In this document: piece by piece, positions 52,730 to 61,700 of the stretch
Numbering within the stretch: the stretch's first letter is position 1
Layout: each line of letters begins with the position of its first letter
The notes under the pieces: model-generated
Told to the model about the DNA's origin: nothing
Databases searched by the model: none
The model's input: only the letters and a program-made list of their open reading frames with translations
NCBI RefSeq assembly: GCF_001524445.2
Contig: NZ_CP013417.1
Coordinates: forward strand, 3,348,001-3,412,000
DNA from: Burkholderia savannae
GTDB lineage: Bacteria > Pseudomonadota > Gammaproteobacteria > Burkholderiales > Burkholderiaceae
Reading direction: 5' to 3'
Length of the DNA stretch: 64,000 nt
Program-made: the position numbers and the translations under genes

Positions 52730-52840
52730 ATGACAACAGACGACGAATTCCGTCAAAGCCAGAAAATCGTCGAACAACAACAAGCGAACGAACGAGCCCG
52801 GCGTCCGGCGACGGATCGCCGGGCCTTTTTTATCGAATGA
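52730..52840 (+). CDS. Possible 36-residue small protein
   Basis: An ATG-initiated frame gives MTTDDEFRQSQKIVEQQQAN and ends RRAFFIE. It is hydrophilic, Gln/Arg-rich and helix-like. Its last third is the hairpin of the terminator at 52796-52831, which argues against translation of the full frame. No clear ribosome site is seen. Listed only as a possibility. Confidence 0.2.
   Translation: MTTDDEFRQSQKIVEQQQANERARRPATDRRAFFIE
52796..52831 (+). terminator. Rho-independent terminator after small gene 1
   Basis: GCCCGGCG / CGCCGGGC, an 8-bp stem with a 13-base loop (which can pair further internally), followed by C and six T. Confidence 0.8.
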
Positions 52841-53345
52841 CCGACGGCCGCTCGAAACGCGCGCGATGCGTCGCGATTATCGATATGCGGATGCGAAAAC
52901 GCGGCGCGTCGAATGCGCTTCATCGCGACGCCGCGCAATAGGCACGCGGCCGTCGAATCGAATGCATCGTCGACTGTTACAGTCGATATAAGCGCCGGTC
53001 GGAAACAGGATGTTTTCACGCGTGCATGCGCACACGCGCACGCCGGCCTGCATGGCAACGGGCGGCGGCGACGAAATCGATTGCGCGTCGAACCCCGGCG
53101 TCGGCGACGGCCGCGCGCATCGATGCAAGCCGCGCGCGCCGCGGATCGATCGCGCATGGCGCCGCGCCGTGACAGCGCCGAACGTCGTGACGTCGTGACG
53201 TCGCGCGTGCGTCGCCTGGCTCGAATGCAATCGAACGCAAAACGGAAACGCGGGCCGCCGCCTCGACGGCCCGTCATGTCGCCTGCGGCACGCGAGCGCA
53301 GGAAGGACGAACGATCCGTCGCATGACTCGCCGCGCGTAATCGCA

Positions 53346-53392
53346 TGTAATGGATTTCGCTCCGCCGCCGCCGTATCGTTCGTTTCACCGGC
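53346..53392 (+). promoter_or_regulatory. Duplicated leader element, copy 2
   Basis: TGTAATGGATTTCGC (53346-53360) and GTTTCACCGGC (53382-53392), with the same 36-base spacing as copy 1 at 52196. The distance to the start codon is also nearly equal (118 against 115 bases), and GGAGACC precedes both starts. Confidence 0.65.
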
Positions 53393-53463
53393 ACCGCCGC
53401 ATGCCGGCAACGATGCTTCTCTCGATACATGACGCTGCGGACAAGCAGCGCGCGGAGACCAAC

Positions 53464-53841
53464 ATGAGTTCGTCGGACATCATCGAGCCACGCCGGGTCC
53501 TCGTCTCGGTGACGAGCGCAACGGCCACGTTCACGGCCCTGAGCCCGCATACGCCGGGGTTCCTGCACATCGTCGCGGAAGGCGCGGCGCCGCTCAACGT
53601 CGGCAACATCCATCTCGTGCACGATCCCGGCTTCATCGGCGGGGTGCTGCTCGAGGTCGCGGGCATCGCGGGGCGCCCGTCGCCGACCGTCAAGAAGTAC
53701 CGCACGCCGACTTGCTCGTTCGAGAGCCAGTATCACAAGGAGATCTTCATTCGCGGTGCGAACGGGATCATCCCCGTGAGAGTCGGGCTGTTTCGTCACG
53801 AGGCCGTGTCGGCCGCCGCGGCGACGCTCGACGCCGAGTAA
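53464..53841 (+). CDS. Small protein, paralogue 2 (function unknown)
   Basis: A 125-residue protein related to the one at 52311. It shares LVHDPGFIGGVLLEVAGIAG, a YRTPTCSFESQYHKEIFIRGANG segment and the closing HEAVSAAAATLDAE. The N-terminal about 30 residues differ. It is beta-rich, with no signal peptide or membrane helix. The ATG at 53464 is preceded by GGAGACC, as in paralogue 1. The third small gene follows 58 bases later on the same strand, so they are probably co-transcribed. No family is recognised. Confidence 0.8.
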   Translation: MSSSDIIEPRRVLVSVTSATATFTALSPHTPGFLHIVAEGAAPLNVGNIHLVHDPGFIGGVLLEVAGIAGRPSPTVKKYRTPTCSFESQYHKEIFIRGANGIIPVRVGLFRHEAVSAAAATLDAE

Positions 53842-53899
53842 GCGGACGATCGCCGCTCGTCCGCTTCGATCTCCTGACGACAACAACAAGAGAACGGGC

Positions 53900-54241
53900 A
53901 TGAACCAGGACCTGCTCGCACACATTCGGGCCGACCAGCTCGACGAGAGTATCTTCAACGCGTCCGGCCATTCGGTGACGATCGGCCCGGTCACGCTGGA
54001 GTTTCGCGTCAGCGGGGAACCGGCTTCCGCGACGGCCGAGCTGTACATCGCCCGGCAGTGGATCGGCGGCTGCACGCTGAACCCCGCGCATCCGAGCGGC
54101 AGGTTCGGCGGCGCGGTCGACAAGCTGAAGTCCGAAGTCGATCTGACGCTCGACGTGCCCGGCAAGAAGCTGGATTACCGGCTGACCGTCTGCGCGCCGA
54201 TCATCGGAGGGACGAGCAAGAGCGGCACGCTCGGCCTGTGA
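53900..54241 (+). CDS. Small hypothetical protein 3
   Basis: A 113-residue protein, not obviously related to the two paralogues before it: MNQDLLAHIRADQLDESIFN, a beta-rich middle (VTIGPVTLEFRVSGEPASATAELYI) and a C-terminus VCAPIIGGTSKSGTLGL. It contains two cysteines and WIGGCTLNPAHPSGRFGG. It has no signal peptide. The ATG at 53900 has AGAGAA upstream. It is the last gene before a terminator at 54493-54527. Function unknown; lipid- or carbohydrate-binding beta proteins can look like this, but nothing specific is visible. Confidence 0.78.
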   Translation: MNQDLLAHIRADQLDESIFNASGHSVTIGPVTLEFRVSGEPASATAELYIARQWIGGCTLNPAHPSGRFGGAVDKLKSEVDLTLDVPGKKLDYRLTVCAPIIGGTSKSGTLGL

Positions 54242-54492
54242 CCGTCGAACGAGGGCCGGCTGACTGCGAACCGGCCGCCGCGGCGAACCGCGGCGGCGGC
54301 GAGCGGAGCACGCGCGACGGACATCGGCTGCGGCAAATCGTGCGTCGTCGATTCGAAACGGCGCCCGGCGGGCAACGCATCGCCCGTCCGGAATAAAAAC
54401 GCGTTCGGTGGCACCTTGGAGTCGTTGCGCGATAACACAAGCGTTCTCGCCCAAATTCGGCGGGATCGATAGAACAATCAACGCGCAAACGA

Positions 54493-54527
54493 AAAACCCG
54501 GCGGTCCGGTGGGGCCCGCCGGGTTTT
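54493..54527. terminator. Strong bidirectional terminator
   Basis: AAAACCCGGCGG / CCGCCGGGTTTT, a 12-bp perfect stem with an 11-base loop, followed by GTTTTTC. It ends the small-gene unit and isolates it from the toxin genes. Confidence 0.88.
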
Positions 54528-54952
54528 GTTTTTCGCGCGGCGGGCGAAGCGACACGACGCATGAGCATGAGCGACGCGGCGCGCCCGCTATGTCGTCGAC
54601 GATTCCGACATCGGATTGAAATTGTTCTGTCAGGATGCCGAATGACGCGCGGCGAATCGGCCGTCTCGTTTCCGTGCGCGCCGAAGGGTCGAGCGTGACC
54701 GAACGTGATCGGCCGCAGGCGGCGCACGTCGCATTCGAGGCGAGCGGCGGCCGCGCACCGGTCATGCACCGGCCGCAGGCGGCACAGGCGGCGCAAGCGC
54801 CGTGCGCCTTCGCATCGAACCGGCAGCGCCCGCTTGCTCGCCCTTTCATGCCGGCATGTAATTCTTAATTAATTGCCGACGCAATTGAATGGCCTTTTAA
54901 ATGAAATCGGCCAGCCGATCCAATGGCGAACGAATTGCTTCAAAGTTGCGAA

Positions 54953-54980
54953 TTGACTTAACCGAATATCCGCCTAAAGT
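54953..54980 (+). promoter_or_regulatory. Sigma-70-like promoter upstream of TcA-like gene
   Basis: TTGACT, 16-base spacer, TAAAGT, in an AT-rich stretch. This is the best match to a -35/-10 pair in the gap, but it lies about 430 bases before the gene. Confidence 0.4.
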
Positions 54981-55412
54981 AGAGCAAGCCACGTTCCGGC
55001 AAGCGCGCGAAGTCAGAAAGAAACCGCTTGCTCGCGGTGCGCGGCGCACGCCACGACGGGGTCCCCACGCATCCGCGCAAGAACAGGGCGCGTCTCGACC
55101 TGGCTGTCGGCGGTTTGTCTTTTCGGGCGAATTGGAAAAATTTCGACAGTCGAATTGATCTGACAATAACGATATTGAGACAAGGAATCATTTAAAGAGA
55201 CGACGCGCCCGCATGCACACGGGCATGCACTCCCATTGTCTCGACACGCCGGTTTTCGATTTCGCATTGCCTCGGCAAAAGCGGCGCGCACCGCTCGACG
55301 CCGTCATCGCTGTCCGCGCGAACGAAGTTGCAACAGTGAACCAGGTGCTCGGCCGGCCGACCGCCATCCGGCGATCGAACGCGGCCGCGCGCCATTGCCG
55401 GGGGGCGCCACG

Positions 55413-58400
55413 ATGCTTTCGCTCACACAGCGCGTTTTGACCTACAGCTTCATCGATCGTCCGCCCGTCAATCCGCGCGCGGTCGGCACGTCGAACACGG
55501 ACGCCGCGCTGCTCGCGCAGATCGATGCGCTGCTCGCGTCGGCCGCCGCGTCGTTCAAGGCCCGCGCGTACGACGACGCGCTCGACGATTACTTCGCCTG
55601 CGAATCGCTGATCTACTCGCAGCTCGATCCGCAATGGGACCCCGAGTTGGGCGGCAGGCTGCGCTCGCGGCTGCCGCGCGATCCCGCGCTCTTCGATTCG
55701 CTGCTGTCCGCGACGTCGCAATGGCTGAACGTGCTGTCCGTGCCGGCGCCCGCGAGCCCCGTGCGGCCCGCGACGCCGCCGCCCGCGCAGGCGCTCGCCG
55801 GCGCCGCCGCGCTGCACGGCGCGGGGCTCACGCCCGTCAGCGCGAATCCGGCCGCGACCGCGCAGGCGCTGTCGGACATGCAGCTCGCATCGGTCTACAC
55901 GGCGCAAGGCAACAGCGCCGCGAGCAACGTGGCCGTCGCGCGTGCGAAGGCGCTCGACGCGACCGTCGCCGGCGCGTTCTCGCCGCCGCAGATGCCTAAC
56001 CCGACCGTGCATCCGGCCGCGAATCCGAACGTCGCGCCGCCGGCCGCGCCGGGCGCGACGCCGGCCTTTCATCCGGCGGTGACAGGCGCGCTGCCGCAAC
56101 GCGGCATCGACCTCGCGCCCGCGGCGCTCACGCCGATCAAGATCCTGCCGATACCGAAATTGCCGATCACGCTGCTCGCGCAAAAGCAGGTCGGACTCCT
56201 GACGGGCAGCGGCGCGCAAACCGCGGTCAAGACGATCCAGTGGGCGGCGAGCGGCACGCCGGACATCGCGTCGATCAAGACGATCCTCTATGCGCCGCAT
56301 GCAGCCGCGACCGCGCTGCCCGACGCGCTGACGAACGCGAACAGCCTCTGGGAGCGCTCGGTGCTGCTCCCGCACGACTACTTCTATACGATCCCGCTCG
56401 CGATCGCGCAGTGCTACCAGGCGCTCGGCGACTACGCGAACGCCGAGACCTACTACCTGCAGGCGGCGGCCTACGCGTACATCAACACGACGACGGAAGG
56501 CCCGTACGTGTGGGTCGCGCTCGCGGGGCTCTACGGCGCCTGGGGTGACAGCCTCTACCAGCAGGGCGACCGCGCGGGTGCGACGGCGATCTACAGCAAG
56601 GTCGTCACGCCGGGCAGCCCGGCCGCGCCCGCGGCGTCGCTCTACCAGATCGCGGGGCTCGCGAGCGCCGCGAAGAGCGCGACCGCGCTGCTGCCGCAGC
56701 TCGCGACGCTCGCGCAAACGGGCACGAGCGGCGTGTCGGCCGACGACGTCGCGATCGCGGCCGTCCTTCTCAAGGTCTACGCGAAACTCGTGCAGATCGG
56801 CGCGGGGCTCGACTACTGGGGCACCTACGCGGCGGCCGTGCCGATCTGGTCGTTCAGCTATCTGCAGCAGGTCGCGATCAATTTCGCGCAGCTCGCGCAG
56901 CAGGCGGAAAACCAGGTCATCAACTTCTGGAACCAGGCGGACCAGGCGACATTGACGCGCACCGAGCTCGCGAACCAGGTGTCGCAGGCGAACGGCCAGG
57001 TCAACGCCGCGCAGCAGCAGCTCGCCGTCGCGCAAGCGCAGGCGCAGGCGTATCAGGCAGGCGTGACGGTCGCGCAGACGCGCGCGACGAACGCCGCGAA
57101 GAATGCGCAGGAGTACGGATCGCTCAACAGCCAGGTGATCATCATCCAGGCGACGGGCCAGCAGGTGTCGGGCGGCGACGACGGCGACTACAACGGCGTG
57201 AGCGCGATGGCAAACCAATATCTGTCGGGCCAGAGGATCTCCGGCGATTCGGCGACCGTCGCGGCCGCCACCAATCTCGCCGCGAACCGCCTGAGCCAGC
57301 AGTTCCAGATCGACAGCATGAACCGCACGACGAGCGAAATGCAGCAGGCGCTCGCGCAGGCCCAGGCGCAGGCCGCCGCGGCGAACGCGCAGGTGAGCGC
57401 GGCCGGCGCGAATCTCGCGGTCGCTCAGCTCAACGCGCAAGCGGCCGCGCAGACGCTCGGCGTGTTCGATGCGGACACGTTCACGCCGCAGGTCTGGCGA
57501 GCGATGGGCAACTTCGTCGATCAGATCTACGAACGCTACATGGACATGGCGCTGCGCGCGGCGAAGCTGATGCAGCAGGCGTACAACTTCGAGAACGACA
57601 CGAGCGTGTCGTTCATCAAGGCGTCGTATCAGGGCGTCGTCGACGGGCTGCTCGCCGCGGACGCGCTGATGGCCGACATCCAGTCGTTCACCGACGATCT
57701 CGTCAACGCGAAGCGCGGCAAGAAGCAGTACCTGAAGCAGTCGATCTCGCTCGCGAGCCGCTACGGCTACCTGTTCGAGACGCAGCTCCGCAAGACGGGC
57801 ACGATGACGTTCGAGACGACGCTCGACGATTTCGATTCCGCCTACCCCGGCACCTACCAGGGCCGCATCCGGCGCGTGCTCGTGTCGGTGCAGGGCATCG
57901 TGCCGCCCACGGGCGTGTCCGGCACGCTCGGCAACGACGGCATCTCGTTCTACCGGCTGCCCGCCGACGTCGCGACGCCCGCCGCGCCGAGCAAGGTGCG
58001 CGTGCAGAGCGCGGAGACGCAAATCATTTCGGACTACGATCCCGTGCAGGACGCGGTGCTCGCGCCGCCGCCCGACAACCAGACGGGCATCTTCGAAGGC
58101 GCGGGCGTCGCGAGCAGCTGGACACTGAGCCTGCCGCCCGCGCTCAACGACATCAACTACGGCACGCTGACCGACGTCGTGCTGACGTTCATCTACGAAG
58201 CGCGCTTCGATCCGCGCCTCGTGCAGCCCGTGCTCGCGCAGCTCGCGAGCCGGCCCGGCTTCTACAACCGCGAGCGTTCGATTCCGCTCGCATGGCTGTA
58301 TCCGGACCTGTTCTACGGCTTCGTGTCGACGGGCGCGCTGACGCTCAACCTGTCCGCCGCGGATTTCCCGATCGATCAGACCGCGCCGAGCGTCACTGCG

Positions 58401-58694
58401 GCGAGCCTGCTCGTCGCGATGAAGCCGGGCACGTCCGCGTCGAACGTCACGATCGCGCTGGCCGCGCCCGGCAAGAGCGCGCTGTCCGGCGTGACCGACG
58501 CGACGGGCGCGATCTCGTCGCAGGGCGCGGGCAGCGCGTGGGCGGGCGCCGTCGGCGGCTCCGCGCTCGGCGACTGGACGCTCACGCTCGGCGCCGCCGC
58601 GAATCCGTCGCTCGCGCCGGGCGGCAAGCTCGATCTGTCGTCGCTCATCAATCTCGTGCTCGTCATCGACTACGCGTTCAAGCCGCGCAGCTGA
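55413..58694 (+). CDS. Compact TcA-like (Tc toxin A subunit) protein
   Basis: 1,093 residues. An N-terminal region with a TPR-like pattern (YDDALDDYFACESLIYSQLDP; QCYQALGDYANAETYYLQAAAYAY) is followed by a Pro/Ala-rich linker and more helical repeats. A long Ala/Gln-rich coiled coil (about 510-690; ELANQVSQANGQVNAAQQQ) resembles the alpha-helical channel of TcA. A C-terminal part, FNRERSIPL-like (PGFYNRERSIPLAWLYPDLFYGF) with a beta domain, matches the TcA end that binds TcB. Classic TcA is about 2,500 residues, so receptor-binding parts are reduced or absent. The ATG at 55413 has a G-rich site. TcB/TcC follows after 21 bases. Confidence 0.8.
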   Translation: MLSLTQRVLTYSFIDRPPVNPRAVGTSNTDAALLAQIDALLASAAASFKARAYDDALDDYFACESLIYSQLDPQWDPELGGRLRSRLPRDPALFDSLLSATSQWLNVLSVPAPASPVRPATPPPAQALAGAAALHGAGLTPVSANPAATAQALSDMQLASVYTAQGNSAASNVAVARAKALDATVAGAFSPPQMPNPTVHPAANPNVAPPAAPGATPAFHPAVTGALPQRGIDLAPAALTPIKILPIPKLPITLLAQKQVGLLTGSGAQTAVKTIQWAASGTPDIASIKTILYAPHAAATALPDALTNANSLWERSVLLPHDYFYTIPLAIAQCYQALGDYANAETYYLQAAAYAYINTTTEGPYVWVALAGLYGAWGDSLYQQGDRAGATAIYSKVVTPGSPAAPAASLYQIAGLASAAKSATALLPQLATLAQTGTSGVSADDVAIAAVLLKVYAKLVQIGAGLDYWGTYAAAVPIWSFSYLQQVAINFAQLAQQAENQVINFWNQADQATLTRTELANQVSQANGQVNAAQQQLAVAQAQAQAYQAGVTVAQTRATNAAKNAQEYGSLNSQVIIIQATGQQVSGGDDGDYNGVSAMANQYLSGQRISGDSATVAAATNLAANRLSQQFQIDSMNRTTSEMQQALAQAQAQAAAANAQVSAAGANLAVAQLNAQAAAQTLGVFDADTFTPQVWRAMGNFVDQIYERYMDMALRAAKLMQQAYNFENDTSVSFIKASYQGVVDGLLAADALMADIQSFTDDLVNAKRGKKQYLKQSISLASRYGYLFETQLRKTGTMTFETTLDDFDSAYPGTYQGRIRRVLVSVQGIVPPTGVSGTLGNDGISFYRLPADVATPAAPSKVRVQSAETQIISDYDPVQDAVLAPPPDNQTGIFEGAGVASSWTLSLPPALNDINYGTLTDVVLTFIYEARFDPRLVQPVLAQLASRPGFYNRERSIPLAWLYPDLFYGFVSTGALTLNLSAADFPIDQTAPSVTAASLLVAMKPGTSASNVTIALAAPGKSALSGVTDATGAISSQGAGSAWAGAVGGSALGDWTLTLGAAANPSLAPGGKLDLSSLINLVLVIDYAFKPRS

Positions 58695-58715
58695 ATTCCG
58701 ATCGGGAGGCGAACC

Positions 58716-61700
58716 GTGGCCAAGACAAGCGGTACCGCTGACGAGATCCTGAACCTGCCTTCCGGCGGCGGATCGGTCAGCGGCGATGGGGGCGACTTCA
58801 GCGTCGATCTGAACACGGGCACCGCGACGCTGAAGTTCGATCTGACGGTGCCGGCCGGCCCGAACGGCATCACGCCGCCGCACACGCTGCAGTATTCGGC
58901 GGGCACGGGCGACGGGCCGTTCGGCCTCGGCTGGTCGCTCGGGCTGATGACGATCCGCCGCAGGATCACGCCGGCGACGGGCGCGGCCGAGCCCGCGCCG
59001 CCCGGCGCGTGCACGCTCGTCGGCGTCGGCGAGCTCGTCGACATGGGCGCGCGGCGCTTTCGGCCGATCGTCGATGCGACAGGACTGCTGATCGAATTCA
59101 CCGGCGCGTCGTGGACGGCCACCGACAAGACCGATACGCAGTACACGCTCGGCACGAGCGCGAACGCGCAGATCGGCGACGGCGGCGCGCTGCCCGCCGC
59201 GTGGCTCGTCGATCGCTGCACCGACAGCGCCGGCAACGCGATCGCGTACACGTGGCTCGCCGACGGCGGCAACCGCGTGCCGCAGACGATCGCGTGGGGC
59301 ACGTACCAGCTCGTGTTCGTCTACGAGAGCCGGCCGGACGTGCTCGTCGACGGCGGCTACGGCGCGCCCGTCACGCTCGACAAGCGCTGCAGCCGCATCG
59401 AGCTGCACGCGAGAACCGAAGCGCAGAGCCTCGTGCGCAGCTGGACGCTGCTGTACGACGACGACAACGGCCACGGCCGCTCGCTGCTCGCGACGATCCG
59501 CGAGCAAGGCCACGCGGCGGACGGCTCGATCCTCGCCGCGCCCGATCGCACGTTCGCGTACTCGAAGCCCGGCGCGCCCGCGCTCGTGCCGGTAACGGGC
59601 TGGACGACGCCGCTGTCCGATCCGAACACCGATCTCGTCGACCTGAACGGCGACGGGCTGCCGGACATCGTCCATCTCGGCGACGGCATGCCGACGATGC
59701 ATCCGAACCTCGGCGGCGGCCGGTTCGGCGCGCCGCGCCCGCTCGCGCGCACGGCCGCGCCGCTGCGCCTGTCGGCGCCGTCCGTCGCGTTCGCGGACAT
59801 GTCGGGCAACGGCAGCGTCGACGTGCTCGTGCTCGACGAGCCGTTCTCCGGCTACTACCCGCTATCCGCGCCGGGCGGCTCGGAGCCCGCGGGCTTCGGC
59901 CGGCCGATCGTGTTCGAGCGCGCGCCCGCCGTCTCGCCGAGCGACGTGCGGCTGCGCTTTCTCGATCTGAACGGCGACGGCATCACCGACATCCTGCTCG
60001 ACACCGGGCGCGGCTGGCTGATGTACCTGCGCGACGGCCCGACGACGTGGTCCGACGCGCCGCGCGTGCTGCCGCCCGCGCGCACGCCGCCCGTATCGCT
60101 CGCCGATCCGCACGTGCATCTCGCCGACATGACGGGCGACGGGCTGATGGACATCGTGCGCGTGACGGGCAGCGGGCTCACGTACTGGCCCGCGCGCGCG
60201 GACGGCGGCTGGGACGCGGCGATCGCGATGACGCCGTCGCCCGCGTTCGCGCGCGATTTCGATCCGCGCCGGCTCGCGCTGTATGACGTCGACGGCGACG
60301 GCTGCGCGGACCTCGTCTACGTCGGCCTGCAATCCGTCACGCTATGGCGCAACGTCGGCGCGACGCGGCTCGCCGCGCCCGTCGCGATTCCCGGCACGCC
60401 GGTCGCGGTTCCGGGCAGCTACCGGGTCGTCGACCTGCTCGGCTCGGGCACGGCGGGCGTGCATTTCCAGCTGCCGTCGATCGCGGGCGCGTCGCGCCAG
60501 GCCTATCTCGATCTCGGCGGCGGCGCGAAGCCGTATCTGCTGACCGATCTCACGCACGGCGCGGCGCAGAGCACGCACATCGGCTACCGGACGAGCACCG
60601 AATACGCGCGCGACGACGCCACCGCCGGCGCGCCGTGGCGAACCTATCATCCGTTTCCGATCCAGTGCGTTGCGCGCACCGACCAGACCGACCACGGCAC
60701 CGGCGCGACGACGTCGACCCGCTACGCCTATCACGACGCGCGCTACGATCCCGCGACGCGCACGTTCCTCGGCTTCGGCCGCGTCGACAGCGAACAGCTC
60801 GGCGACGCGTCGTGCCCGACGCTGCGCGTCGAGACGACGTTTCATCTCGGGCTCGATCCGGCCGATCCGAGCCGCCCGCTCACGAACGACGACGCGCTCA
60901 AGTTAGGCGCGCTGCGCCGCAAGCCGCTCGTCACCGCGACGTACGGGCTCGACGGCTCGCCGCTCGAGAGCCGGCCGTATTCGATCACGCGGCATGCGTA
61001 CGATGCGCTGCTCGTCGCGTCGACGGCGGGCAACGGCAAGCAAATCGCGGTGCCGTACTGCACGACGTCGACTGAAGAGCGCTGGGAGCGGCAAGGCGCG
61101 ATCGTGTCGACGCGCACCGTCGACTATCTCGCGATCACGAACGAAGGCGACGTCACGTCGCAACGCACGCGCGCGCAGCGCACGGGCGTCGCCGCGCCCG
61201 ACCAGGACGTGACGACGACGACCACGCTCGCGACGGGCGGCAAGAACCTGAGGCTGCCGGCACGCATCACGCAGACCGCGCCCGGCGGCGGCATCGTGTC
61301 CGCATCGATCTGCTTCTACGACGGCGACGCGTTCACCGGATTACCCGAAGGCCAGGCGACGCAAGGCCTCGTCACACGCATCGAAGACCGCGTGTTCGAC
61401 GACGCGTTCGCCGCGTCGGTCTGGGGCGACCATCCGCCCGATCTCACGCAGTACGGCTACCACCGGCTGAGCGGCGACGCGTCCGGCTGGTGGAAGACGC
61501 GGCGCGCGCACGCCCGCGGGTCGAACGCGACGGGGCCGACGCTCGCGACGAAAGGCCCGCTCGGCGCGCAGCAGACGCTGCAATACGACGCGAACGGGCA
61601 GCGCGTCGTCAAGGTGATCGACGCGCTCGGCAACGCGGTGTCGGCGACGACCGACGCGCGCGTGTTCCAGACCGCGTCGCTCACCGACGCGAACGGCCAC

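Larger units (their letters stand above)
52665..53463. other. Gap between the two paralogous small genes
   Basis: About 800 bases. It contains a 10-bp perfect hairpin just after the first gene, a terminator (52796-52831) that overlaps a possible 36-codon reading frame, and the second copy of the leader element (53346-53392). The middle (about 52840-53340) is GC-rich and shows no gene. Confidence 0.6.
54242..55412. other. Gap before the Tc toxin genes
   Basis: About 1,170 bases. The left part holds a two-way terminator (54493-54527). The middle has a 14-base direct repeat CGGCCGCAGGCGGC at 54710-54723 and 54770-54783 (60-base period). The AT-rich right part (54855-55200) contains a sigma-70-like promoter (54953-54980) that could drive the TcA-like gene with a leader of about 430 bases. 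Short frames here (for example 54901-55158, 55213-55440) lack support. Confidence 0.55.

Noticed and set aside
54710..54783. Direct repeat CGGCCGCAGGCGGC with a 60-base period
   Set aside because: Only two copies in a GC-rich stretch, so chance cannot be excluded. Mentioned in the gap entry but not treated as an element.
54901..55158. Possible 85-residue protein in the AT-rich gap before the Tc genes
   Set aside because: No ribosome site and no recognisable fold. It covers a likely promoter, and the C-terminal half is Arg/Pro-rich.
55213..55440. Possible 75-residue protein overlapping the TcA-like start
   Set aside because: It overlaps the well-supported gene start and has no ribosome site or domain; the repeated GCATGCAC gives chance ATGs.
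55188..59702. A 1,500-codon open frame on the minus strand across the Tc genes
   Set aside because: Composition is dominated by Arg, Ala, His and Val, as expected of the antisense of a GC-rich gene. The plus-strand frames carry clear TcA/SpvB/RHS motifs.
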